NCBI RefSeq assembly: GCF_902832845.1
Contig: NZ_CADFDB010000009.1
Location: 124,001 to 188,000 of the forward strand
Direction of reading: 5' to 3'
DNA from: Burkholderia metallica
GTDB lineage: Bacteria > Pseudomonadota > Gammaproteobacteria > Burkholderiales > Burkholderiaceae
DNA: 64,000 nt
The translations under genes were made by a program, and so were the position numbers. The notes under the pieces were generated by a model that saw only the letters and a list, made by a program, of their open reading frames with translations, was not told where the DNA came from and ran no database searches. Shown piece after piece: positions 44,513 through 52,204 of the stretch (its first letter is position 1; every line of letters starts with the position of its first letter).

Positions 44513-46117
44513 TCAGGCGGCCGCCTTCCCCTGGTTCTCGTGGACGAAATCGACGATCTGCCCCATCGTCCTGAAATCGCCGCTGCGGAAATTCGCCGGC
44601 AGCGGCGGCAATGCGTAGCGCGCGGTGATGCGCTGGATGATCTCGGTCTGCTTGACGGAGTCGATGCCGAGTTCGGCTTCCAGCTCGATCGATTCCGAGA
44701 ACACTTCGGCCGGATACTCCATCGCCTGCGCGTAGATATCGACGAGTTCCGAGAACAGTCGCTCGCGCGGCACGTGCGCGGGGCGCGCCGCGGCGGGTGC
44801 CGTCGGGGCCGTGCCCGGGTCGTGCGGCACTGACGGCGCCGGCACCGCCGTCAGTGCCGGGCCGCCCACGGCCGCGAGACGCGGCGCGGACGCGACGGCC
44901 GGCTCCGGCTGCGGCGCGAACGGCGCGGGGGTCGGTGCGGCGCCGGCCGGTGCCGCGCTCGCCGCGTCGAACGCGTGACGCAGTTCGCCCTTGAGCCAGT
45001 CGACGATGTGCGGTCCGCGCGCATGCCAGAACGCGTCGAAACCGGAGCCTGCGTTGCTGATGCGAATATCGTCTTTCATGATGGTGTCCTCCTGGAAATA
45101 ACGGGTGATCGTCGTGACGACGCTCGATTCCTCTGCCGCGTTCGACGGGCCGCCGAACGTCCTGACCGTGCCGGGCCCCGCGATGCGCACGACGATGCGC
45201 GCCAGCGCATTGAGCGCGCCGCATTCGACATAGCGTGTGATGCCGTCCGCGCGCGCGGCGCGAATCGCGTCCGCGAACCGCACCGGCAGGACGAAATGCG
45301 ACGCAAGCCGCGCCCCGGGATCGTCGCTGCTGCTGTAGCGGCGGCCGAGAATCGGCGAATACACCGGAATCGCGAGCGGGCCGGGCCGATACGCGGCGAG
45401 CCGCGCGGCGAACTGCGCGCGCGCATCGGCGAGATCGGGGTGATGAAAACCATACGGAGACCTGATTGTCTGCGCGCTTACGCCCTGCGCCGCGCATACC
45501 GAGACGAAGCATTCCAGCGCGGTGCGCGGGCCGGACACGACGGTCTGCGACGCGTGGTTCTCGACCGCGACGCACACGTTGCGCACCGCGTGCGTGATCG
45601 CGCTCGATTCGATCAGCGCGCGCGTCGCGTCGGCGTCCGCCGCAATCGCGGCCATCATGCCGTCGGCCGGCGCGGCCGCCTGCAACGACGCGATCCGGTC
45701 GCACACGATCCGCGCGCCCTGCTCGATCGAATACATGCCGCCGCACACCAGCGCCGCGATCTCGCCGAAGCTGTGTCCGATCAGCACGTCGGGCGCGACG
45801 CCGCGCGCATGCAGCACGCCGAACATCCCGACCGACGCGCCGAAGATGCCGAGCTGCAACAGGTCCGGCGCTTCGCGCAACCACGTATCGATCCCCGCAT
45901 CGTCGCGCCACAGCGCGCCCGTCAGCGGACGGCCGAGCCGTTCGCTCGCGATCGCGTCGATCGTGTCGAGCACCTGTCGCACGCTGCGGTGTTCGCGGCC
46001 CAGTTTCCGCAGCGCGCCCGCATAGAACGCCCCCTGTCCCGGGAACAGGAATGCGCACCCTCGCGCCGTTGCGTCGACCGCGTTCGGCCGCGCGTCACTC
46101 AACCCGCGTCGTTCCAT
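44513..46117 (-). CDS. Acyltransferase-acyl carrier protein (AT-ACP)
   Basis: 534 residues, start MERRGLSDARPNAVDA with GGGAGG upstream, overlapping the TolC-type stop by 19 bp. Residues 20-325: malonyl/acyl transferase with FLFPGQGAFY, nucleophile Ser116 (LIGHSFGEIAALV) and SPYGFHHPDL. After a linker containing an internal start region and an Ala/Pro stretch, residues 450-534 are an ACP with phosphopantetheine Ser487 in LGIDSVKQTEII, the form found in PUFA-synthase ACPs. It supplies extender units and the carrier for the megasynthase encoded 76 bp downstream. A strong Shine-Dalgarno before Met347 suggests a free ACP is also made. No phosphopantetheinyl transferase is encoded nearby. Confidence 0.9.
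   Translation of the reverse strand: MERRGLSDARPNAVDATARGCAFLFPGQGAFYAGALRKLGREHRSVRQVLDTIDAIASERLGRPLTGALWRDDAGIDTWLREAPDLLQLGIFGASVGMFGVLHARGVAPDVLIGHSFGEIAALVCGGMYSIEQGARIVCDRIASLQAAAPADGMMAAIAADADATRALIESSAITHAVRNVCVAVENHASQTVVSGPRTALECFVSVCAAQGVSAQTIRSPYGFHHPDLADARAQFAARLAAYRPGPLAIPVYSPILGRRYSSSDDPGARLASHFVLPVRFADAIRAARADGITRYVECGALNALARIVVRIAGPGTVRTFGGPSNAAEESSVVTTITRYFQEDTIMKDDIRISNAGSGFDAFWHARGPHIVDWLKGELRHAFDAASAAPAGAAPTPAPFAPQPEPAVASAPRLAAVGGPALTAVPAPSVPHDPGTAPTAPAAARPAHVPRERLFSELVDIYAQAMEYPAEVFSESIELEAELGIDSVKQTEIIQRITARYALPPLPANFRSGDFRTMGQIVDFVHENQGKAAA
45079..45093 (-). promoter_or_regulatory. Strong internal Shine-Dalgarno and start inside the AT-ACP gene
   Basis: On the minus strand AGGAGG (45088-45093) precedes an in-frame ATG (first base 45079, Met347) by 8 bases, at the boundary between AT and the ACP linker. 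Internal initiation would give a separate 188-residue ACP protein (44513-45079) in addition to the fused chain. Confidence 0.6.
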
Positions 46118-47529
46118 AATCCCAACCTCCCGAGGCTCTCGGCCAGCTTCAGTCGCGCGGTGCGCCACTTCGACACCGCGAGCACGCGCTGGCGCCGCGC
46201 ATCGGCGAGCGCCGACTGTGCATTCAGCAGATCCGTGAACGTGCCGACACCGGCCTTGTAGCGGCCGCGCGCGATGTCGAGCGAATGCAATGCGGTGTCG
46301 AGCAGATGCTGCGAGTTGTCGAGGTTCGCCGTGTCGGTCTGCAGGCTCTGGTAACTCTTCCACACGTCGAGCGACACCTGGAGTTCGGTGTTGCGCACGT
46401 CGGCTTCCTGCGCGTCCGCCTGCGCCTTCGCTTCCGCGATGCGATACCCGGACGCGAATCCTTCGAACAGCGGGATCGAGATCTGGATGCCGATCGAATT
46501 GCCGTGACTGCTCTGCAACTGGAACAGCGACGGCTGCTGCTGATAGGACGGGTTGTTGCGCGACAGGCTGCCCGTCAGCGAAATCGTCGGCAGCGACTGC
46601 GCGCGCACGGTGCGAATCTGGTCGCGCGCCGCTTCGAGCTTCGCGCGCGCGGCGACCAGCTTCGGGTGATCGCGCTTCGCTTCGGCGATCAGGCTCGCGA
46701 CGCCGCGCGTGAACTCGTCGCGATCGGGCGACGGTTCCGCATCCGCGATGCGCAGCGGCGTGTCCGCGTCGACGCCGAGCGTCGTCGCAAGCGTGCCGAT
46801 CGCGTTCTGCAAATCGCCCTCCGCGCTCACGCGGTCGAGCAGCGCCTTGCGATAGGTCGTCTGCGCCTGCAACGCGTCGCCGAGCGTGCCCGCGCCGCCC
46901 GCGTGTCGTGCGCTCGCTTCGGCGAGGCTCTCCTGCGCCGCGCGTTCGACCGCCTGCGCCGCCTCCAGCGCCGCCTGCGCGTCGCGCAGCGCGTAGAACG
47001 CCTGCGCCGCGTTGTAGAACACGCTCTGCAACGCGTCGTCGTGCGTCGCGTTGGCCGCGCGCAGCAACGCGCGCGCACGGTCGAGGTTCGCGCCGCGCTT
47101 GCCGAAATCGAACAGCACCCAGCTCAGGCTGAGCATGCCGTAGCGGCTGGTACTGCGCTGCCCGTTCGAGAAACCGCCCGTATAGGTCGTGTTCACGTTG
47201 TCGCGCTCAATGCCGGCCGTCGCATTCAGCGTCGGCAGGTACGCGGCCTTCGACACGCCGACCTCGGCCGTCGCCGCGCGTGCGTCCGCCCACGTGCGAC
47301 TCAGTTGCGGATGCGAACAGATCGCCTGCAGGATCGCGTCCTCGAGCGCGAGCGGCCGGTCGTCGACGCGCCGTGCGCCGCAGGCGGTGGCCGACACCAT
47401 CGAGCCGGCCTGCGTCGCCGCGACGTCGTCGCGCGTGCGATAGACGTCGAGCATCTGCGCGCACGCGGGCGGCGCCACCGCTGCGAGTGCGACGGCCGCC
47501 AGCACGATGGCGAGGGAGCGCTTCATCAT
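46099..47529 (-). CDS. TolC-family outer-membrane channel
   Basis: A 476-residue outer-membrane efflux protein. Signal peptide MMKRSLAIVLAAVALAAVAPPACA. Two tandem TolC repeats are visible: long coiled helices with LSWVLFDFGKRGANLDRARALLRAAN and GIQISIPLFEGFASGYRIAEAKAQADAQEADVRNTELQVSLDVWKSYQSL, and the closing RYKAGVGTFTDLLNAQSALADARRQRVLAVSKWRTARLKLAESLGRL. The ATG follows the TAG of the C39 exporter with no gap. It forms the exit duct of the type I system with the adaptor and PCAT encoded just upstream. Confidence 0.92.
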   Translation of the reverse strand: MMKRSLAIVLAAVALAAVAPPACAQMLDVYRTRDDVAATQAGSMVSATACGARRVDDRPLALEDAILQAICSHPQLSRTWADARAATAEVGVSKAAYLPTLNATAGIERDNVNTTYTGGFSNGQRSTSRYGMLSLSWVLFDFGKRGANLDRARALLRAANATHDDALQSVFYNAAQAFYALRDAQAALEAAQAVERAAQESLAEASARHAGGAGTLGDALQAQTTYRKALLDRVSAEGDLQNAIGTLATTLGVDADTPLRIADAEPSPDRDEFTRGVASLIAEAKRDHPKLVAARAKLEAARDQIRTVRAQSLPTISLTGSLSRNNPSYQQQPSLFQLQSSHGNSIGIQISIPLFEGFASGYRIAEAKAQADAQEADVRNTELQVSLDVWKSYQSLQTDTANLDNSQHLLDTALHSLDIARGRYKAGVGTFTDLLNAQSALADARRQRVLAVSKWRTARLKLAESLGRLGLWNDAG

Positions 47530-49749
47530 CTAGCGCCCCGCGACCGGCTGTACCGGGCCGGCATCGTGCGGCGCCTGGCGCGACGCTGCCGGAACGGCCG
47601 CCGACTTCGCCGCGGCAGCCGCGCGCATGGCCGCGGTCGACTGGTCGAGCACGACCTTCCCGCCCTGCAGCATGATCACGCGCTGCGCGGATGCGATCGT
47701 CTCCGGCCGGTGCGCGACGATGAGCCGCGTCATCGCGAGCTGCGTGACGGCCGCGTTGACCTGCATCTCGCGCTGAATGTCGAGATGGCTCGTCGCTTCG
47801 TCGAGCACCAGGATGCGCGGCCGCTTGTACAGCGCGCGCGCCAGCAGCACGCGCTGCTTCTGGCCGCCCGACAGCACCGTGCCCATGTCGCCGACGAGCG
47901 TGTTGTAGCCCATCGGCATCGCCGCGATGTCGTCGTGCACGGCCGCGATGCGCGCGCATTCGGCCACCCAATGCGGGTCCGCTTCCGGATCGAAGAAGCT
48001 GATGTTGTCCGCGATCGAGCCCGCGAACAGCACGTCGTCCTGCAGCACCGTGCCGACCAGCCCGCGCAGCCGCTCGATGCCGAGCCGGGCCACGTCGAGC
48101 CCGCCGATGCGCACCGCGCCGCCCGTCGGCTCGTGAATCCCGAGCAGCACGCTGATCAGCGTCGTCTTTCCGCAACCGGACTGCCCGACGATCGCGACCG
48201 ATTCGCCTGCCGCGATCGTCGCGCTGACGCCGTCCAGCACCAGCGGTTCGCCGTCCGCGTAGCGGAACGACAGCCCGTCGATCTCGATGCTCGCATCCAG
48301 TTCCTCGGCCTCGCCCGGCACGTTGCGCAGGGTCGCGTCGGGTTCCGCTTCCGCGAACACGATGTCGGCCAGCCGCTCGCCCTGCAACTGCAGCATCTTG
48401 ACCTCGAAATACTTGTCGATCAGGCTGCCGACCCGGCTGTCGAACTGACTCTTGTACGCGTTGAACGCCATCAGCACGCCGACCGTGAACTGGCCGTCCA
48501 TCACCATCCGCGCGCCGAGCCAGATCACCAGCACGTTCTCGATGCCGAACAGCAGCCCGTTGAGCTGCTGATAGAAGATCTGCAGCTTCTGCACGTGCAG
48601 GCTCGCATTGACCTGCTCGACCAGCAGCGTGATCCAGCTCGCGCGACGCTCGGCCTGACGGTTGAACAGCTTGATCGTCTTCACGCCGCGCACCGTCTCG
48701 AGGAAATGGCTCTGCTGCTTGGCCGCATGCACGATCTGGTCCTCCGTCGCACGCCGCAGCGGCGCGTACCACATCCAGCGCACCAGCGCATACAGCGCCA
48801 TCGTGGCCAGCGCGACGAGGCCGAGCACCCGGCTGTACACGAACATCATCGCGAGCGTGACCAGCGTCATCAGCCCGTCGATCACCGCGCCGAGAAACGA
48901 CGTGGTCAGCGTCTGCTGGATCGTGTCGATCGAGCCGAAGCGCGACACCACGTCGCCGAGATGGCGCCGCTCGTAGTAGCGCACCGGCAGGCTCAGCAGA
49001 TGCGTGAACACGTTCGCGCGCCACTGGATGTTGAGCGTGACGCCGACGTACATCAGCGCCCACGCGCGAATCGCGCCGGTCGCCTGCTGCATCAGCAGCA
49101 GCAGCCCGAAGCCGAGCGCGAGCACCGTCAGCAGGTCGCGATCGGCGCTCACGATCACTTCGTCGATCACCCACTGCAGGAAGAACGGCTGCACGAGCAT
49201 GAAGACTTCGAGCGCGATCGCCAGCACGAGGATCTGTGCGAGCGAGCGCGACAGCCCCGACACCGGGCCCAGCAGTTCGCGCAGCTTGACCTGCGGCCGC
49301 GCCGCGCGCGGCGCGAAGCCCGAGGTCGGCCACAGCTCCAGCGCGACGCCGGTGAACGCGCGCGAGACGTCGGCGAGCGAGAGCTTGCGGACGCCGTGCG
49401 ACGGATCGTGAATCGTCGCGGTCTTGCCGTTCACTTCCTTCAGCACGACGAAGTGGTTGAAGTTCCAGTGCAGCAGGCACGGCACGCGCAACTGGCCGAG
49501 CTGATCCATGTCGAGCTTCACCGCGCGCGTGCCGAGCGACAGCCGCTGCGCGACCTCGATCACGCGCCCGAGGCCCGCCCCTTTCAGCGACACGGGAAAC
49601 TGCCCGCGCAGCGTCGCGAGATCCACGTGGTGGCCGTGATAGCCGGCCACCATCGCGAGACACGCGAGGCCGCATTCCGCTGCTTCGGTCTGCAGGACCA
49701 TCGGCAGCTTGCGGCCGAGGCCGAACGAAAGTCGATCGAGTAATGCCAT
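47530..49749 (-). CDS. Peptidase-containing ABC exporter (C39/PCAT, CvaB type)
   Basis: 739 residues, start MALLDRLSFGLGRKLPMVLQTE. N-terminal C39 peptidase with the full triad: Cys26 (EAAECGLACLAMVAGYHG), His99 (FNHFVVLKEV) and Asp115 (IHDPSHG). Residues about 165-440 are the six-helix membrane domain (LVQPFFLQWVIDEVI, MTLVTLAMMFVYSRVLGLVAL). The nucleotide-binding domain has GQSGCGKTTL, LSGGQKQRVLLARAL and ILVLDEATSHLD. Such exporters cut after a Gly-Gly leader and export the core. The precursor encoded two genes upstream has exactly that leader. The gap after the adaptor gene is 11 bp. Confidence 0.95.
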   Translation of the reverse strand: MALLDRLSFGLGRKLPMVLQTEAAECGLACLAMVAGYHGHHVDLATLRGQFPVSLKGAGLGRVIEVAQRLSLGTRAVKLDMDQLGQLRVPCLLHWNFNHFVVLKEVNGKTATIHDPSHGVRKLSLADVSRAFTGVALELWPTSGFAPRAARPQVKLRELLGPVSGLSRSLAQILVLAIALEVFMLVQPFFLQWVIDEVIVSADRDLLTVLALGFGLLLLMQQATGAIRAWALMYVGVTLNIQWRANVFTHLLSLPVRYYERRHLGDVVSRFGSIDTIQQTLTTSFLGAVIDGLMTLVTLAMMFVYSRVLGLVALATMALYALVRWMWYAPLRRATEDQIVHAAKQQSHFLETVRGVKTIKLFNRQAERRASWITLLVEQVNASLHVQKLQIFYQQLNGLLFGIENVLVIWLGARMVMDGQFTVGVLMAFNAYKSQFDSRVGSLIDKYFEVKMLQLQGERLADIVFAEAEPDATLRNVPGEAEELDASIEIDGLSFRYADGEPLVLDGVSATIAAGESVAIVGQSGCGKTTLISVLLGIHEPTGGAVRIGGLDVARLGIERLRGLVGTVLQDDVLFAGSIADNISFFDPEADPHWVAECARIAAVHDDIAAMPMGYNTLVGDMGTVLSGGQKQRVLLARALYKRPRILVLDEATSHLDIQREMQVNAAVTQLAMTRLIVAHRPETIASAQRVIMLQGGKVVLDQSTAAMRAAAAAKSAAVPAASRQAPHDAGPVQPVAGR

Positions 49750-49760
49750 GCGCGTGCTCG

Positions 49761-51032
49761 TCAGAGTTTTCCGGTCAGGCTGTACAGCGGCTCTAGCACC
49801 CACTCGTACAGGCGCCTGCGTTCCTGCAGAATGTCCGCCTGCAGCGTCATGCCGGCCTGCAACGGTTGTTTCGCGCCGTACGCGGTCACGTGCTGCGCGT
49901 CGAGCGCGACGATCACGCGATAGAAGGTCGCGTCGCGCTGCTCGCCCGGCGTCGCCGCCGGGCCGCCGTCGTTCGCGAGTTCGGTCGCCGACAGCGCCGT
50001 GCGCGCGATCGACACGACCCTGGCCTCGTACTGGCCGAATTTCTGGTAAGGGAATGCCTGATAGCGGACCAGCACCGGCTCGCCGACCCGCACGAAGCCG
50101 ATCGCCGCGCTCGGCACGAACAGGTGCGCCTGCCAGTGCGCGCCGCCCGGCACGACGCTCGCGAGCGGCCGGGACGTATCGACCGACTGGCCGACGTCGG
50201 CGATCGCGGCCGTCACGATGCCGGCCTCCGGCGCGGTGACGACGATCCGGCGCTTCGCCTCGCTTTCGATCAGGTTCTGGTCGACGTCGATCACGTTGCG
50301 GTCGATCTGCGCGAGCTGGTTCTGCTGCTTGAAGCCGAGCCCCGACAGTTCGTTGCTCGCCTCGGTGAGCGACTGCAGCGTCGATGCGCGATCGCGCAGC
50401 AGCCCGTTCAGCTTCGACTGCTGGTCGAGCAAGTCGGCTTCGCGCTGCTGCGCCTGGTCCTTCGAGATGTAATCCTGCGCGAGCAGCCCGCGATAGCGCT
50501 TCGCGCCGTCGGCCGCGATCGACGTGCGCAGCCGCTGCGCCGCGAGCTGGTCGTCGATTTGCGCGAGCGCGCCTTTCAGGTTCGCGATCTTCGCGCGCAG
50601 CGTGTCGCGCTCGTCCTGTTGCAGGCTGCGCGTCTTGTCCATTTCCGCGAGCAGCGACGCCTTGCGCTGCTGCGCCTGTGCGATCAACGCGGCCTGCGTC
50701 GCGCCCTGGGCCGCGCTTTGCAGGTCGGTCGACACCGTATAGAGCGTCTGTCCGCGGCTCACGTGCTGCCCTTCCTTCACGTCGCGTTCGACGACGATGC
50801 CCGGCTGCAATGCATACACCTTGACCAGCCCCGAATCCGGCATCACCACCCCGGCGACCGTCGTGCGCCGCGTATACGTGCCGAACGTGAAGAACAGCAC
50901 CACGCAGGTCGCCATCACCATCGCCACGACCGTCAGCACGGTCGTCGACAGCGGGTGCACCAGCACGATGTCGCCCAGCACGCGCCTACGTTGCGCCTGT
51001 GCCGCTTCGGAACGAAAGAGACCGAACTCCAT
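49761..51032 (-). CDS. HlyD/CvaA-type membrane-fusion adaptor
   Basis: 423 residues from ATG at 51032 (MEFGLFRSEAAQAQRRRVLGDIVLVHP); a TTG further upstream is less likely. One TM helix (VLTVVAMVMATCVVLFFTFGTY) is followed by the first lipoyl half (VKVYALQPGIVVERDVKEGQHVSRGQTL), a long coiled-coil hairpin (about 110-260, rich in Gln/Ala/Asp), the second lipoyl half (APEAGIVTAAIADVGQSVD) and beta domains. CvaA-like adaptors bridge the exporter and TolC. It is the second gene of the run, 164 bp after the peptide gene. Confidence 0.9.
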   Translation of the reverse strand: MEFGLFRSEAAQAQRRRVLGDIVLVHPLSTTVLTVVAMVMATCVVLFFTFGTYTRRTTVAGVVMPDSGLVKVYALQPGIVVERDVKEGQHVSRGQTLYTVSTDLQSAAQGATQAALIAQAQQRKASLLAEMDKTRSLQQDERDTLRAKIANLKGALAQIDDQLAAQRLRTSIAADGAKRYRGLLAQDYISKDQAQQREADLLDQQSKLNGLLRDRASTLQSLTEASNELSGLGFKQQNQLAQIDRNVIDVDQNLIESEAKRRIVVTAPEAGIVTAAIADVGQSVDTSRPLASVVPGGAHWQAHLFVPSAAIGFVRVGEPVLVRYQAFPYQKFGQYEARVVSIARTALSATELANDGGPAATPGEQRDATFYRVIVALDAQHVTAYGAKQPLQAGMTLQADILQERRRLYEWVLEPLYSLTGKL

Positions 51033-51196
51033 TTTCGCCAACGTATCGCCAAATATCGGAAACGGCGCCCGTCCCGCTTCCACGCGCGGGAACAGCCACA
51101 AGCGATCCGGTATACAAAGAAGACCCGTGCATACCGGATCGTCGGTTCCATCATCGGGAAACGCGGCGTCTACCGCGTTGCCTCAACGCGGGCGTC

Positions 51197-51439
51197 TCAG
51201 TACTGCGGGCCGCCGAACAGGCCGTCCAGCAGGTTCACGGCGGCGGTCGTGATCGTCTCGCCGATGTTGTATGCCTGCTTGACCGGCGCGGCGAAAATGC
51301 CCAGCGTCAGCGTATTGCCGATGTTCTCGGCGGTGCTGCCGGCCCATTCGATGATGTTGCCCAGCGCGGACGGGATGCCCGGGCCGCTGTAGTAGCCGCC
51401 GGAAACTTGTGCGATTTCCTGATGATTCAGTTCTTGCAT
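51197..51439 (-). CDS. Microcin/class II bacteriocin-like precursor peptide with Gly-Gly leader
   Basis: 80 residues from ATG at 51439 with GGAG seven bases upstream. Residues 1-15, MQELNHQEIAQVSGG, are a classical double-glycine leader (acidic/polar with Leu, Ile and Val at regular spacing and GG before the cut). The predicted 65-residue core starts YYSGPGIPSALGNIIEWAG, has no Cys, contains Gly/Ala-rich amphipathic stretches (NIGNTLTLGIFAAP, AAVNLLDGLFGG) and ends GGPQY. It would be cleaved and exported by the PCAT-HlyD-TolC proteins encoded next. An antibacterial role is inferred from class; a signalling or scaffold role is possible. It is too short for reliable homology, but context is strong. 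Confidence 0.82.
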   Translation of the reverse strand: MQELNHQEIAQVSGGYYSGPGIPSALGNIIEWAGSTAENIGNTLTLGIFAAPVKQAYNIGETITTAAVNLLDGLFGGPQY

Positions 51440-51461
51440 TGCATTTCTCCAGATTGAGAAT

Positions 51462-51480
51462 GCTAGATAACCCATCTAGC
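51462..51480 (-). promoter_or_regulatory. Inverted repeat in the leader of the microcin-like gene
   Basis: Minus strand: GCTAGAT-gggtt-ATCTAGC, a perfect 7-bp inverted repeat with a 5-base loop, 22 bases ahead of the peptide ATG and just before its ribosome-binding site. It could be an operator near the promoter or an RNA hairpin controlling translation. Confidence 0.5.
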
Positions 51481-52164
51481 GGGGCATCGAACGACGCCGC
51501 AATTGCGACGTTGATCAATACGTTAAATATCTTTAATTTTCGGACGATGCGGTTACATTATTCGAACCCGATTGAATTAACCCGCTCGTCTGAATAACGC
51601 GCACAATCCCGCTGAATCGGATGTATCGATCGACCGATTCGTCCTATGTGCGCCGTCTATCGCCACCTGAAAAGCAAACCCTGTCCGCCTGGCGTCCGCG
51701 CCCGATGACGCAAGCCATCAGACGTGCGGGCGCCACCGCGCATCGGCGCCGCAACGCCCTGCACGCCACGCAAAACGAGAATGAATATCCGCCCGAGGCT
51801 CGACCTGGAATGTTTACGCTTTAATGCCCTTCATCAAAACAACTAAACATCGCGCATGATTGACCGACATCGGAATTTCAAAACAAATGAACTTTTTACA
51901 ATTCTGAATTCGACGCGCCAATGATCGGTTACTTTCCGGACTCTCTTTGTACGATACCGCACCATGGGGCAAACCCGATGTCCGCGGGCGTTTTATTCTA
52001 TTTTCATTGAGAATGCCGGGCGTTTATGTCGCGATTGAAATCCGGCAGTTGATTCTGGAAAGCGCGGCCCGGGCGGTCGAATCACGGGCGGAAGCCGTCG
52101 AACTGACATGCCCATGCGATGCATGAATGGACGGCGTGCGATGGCGGGATGGCGGGATTGCGCA

Positions 52165-52194
52165 CGCGCCGGGCCGCGCAAACGGCCCGGCGCG
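52165..52194 (-). terminator. GC-rich hairpin after the molybdenum-hydroxylase genes
   Basis: A perfect 12-bp stem CGCGCCGGGCCG/CGGCCCGGCGCG with a 6-base loop, 10 bp beyond the large-subunit stop. It lacks a T run, so it may need Rho or serve as a barrier, but its position suits transcript end formation. Confidence 0.5.
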
Positions 52195-52204
52195 CGATGT
52201 GTCG

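Larger units (their letters stand above)
51440..52204. other. AT-rich promoter region of the 25-kb operon
   Basis: These 765 bp lie between the peptide gene and the 3' end of the molybdenum-hydroxylase genes. They are clearly AT-richer than the flanks at 51480-51610 and 51780-51960, which fits a regulated or acquired promoter. They contain the inverted repeat at 51462-51480 and the GC hairpin at 52165-52194. No further Gly-Gly peptide frame was seen on either strand. Confidence 0.55.

Noticed and set aside
40549-44574. A plus-strand frame of about 1340 codons antisense to the megasynthase
   Set aside because: Same shadow effect; no start signal and no family resemblance, whereas the minus strand encodes intact ER, KS, KR and DH motifs.
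46285-49743. A plus-strand frame of about 1150 codons across the TolC and PCAT genes
   Set aside because: Arg/Gln/His-rich low-information translation, antisense to proteins with full catalytic motifs.
51409-51824. Short plus-strand frames opposite and upstream of the peptide gene as further bacteriocin or immunity genes
   Set aside because: No Gly-Gly leader, no membrane segments and no suitable ribosome-binding site.
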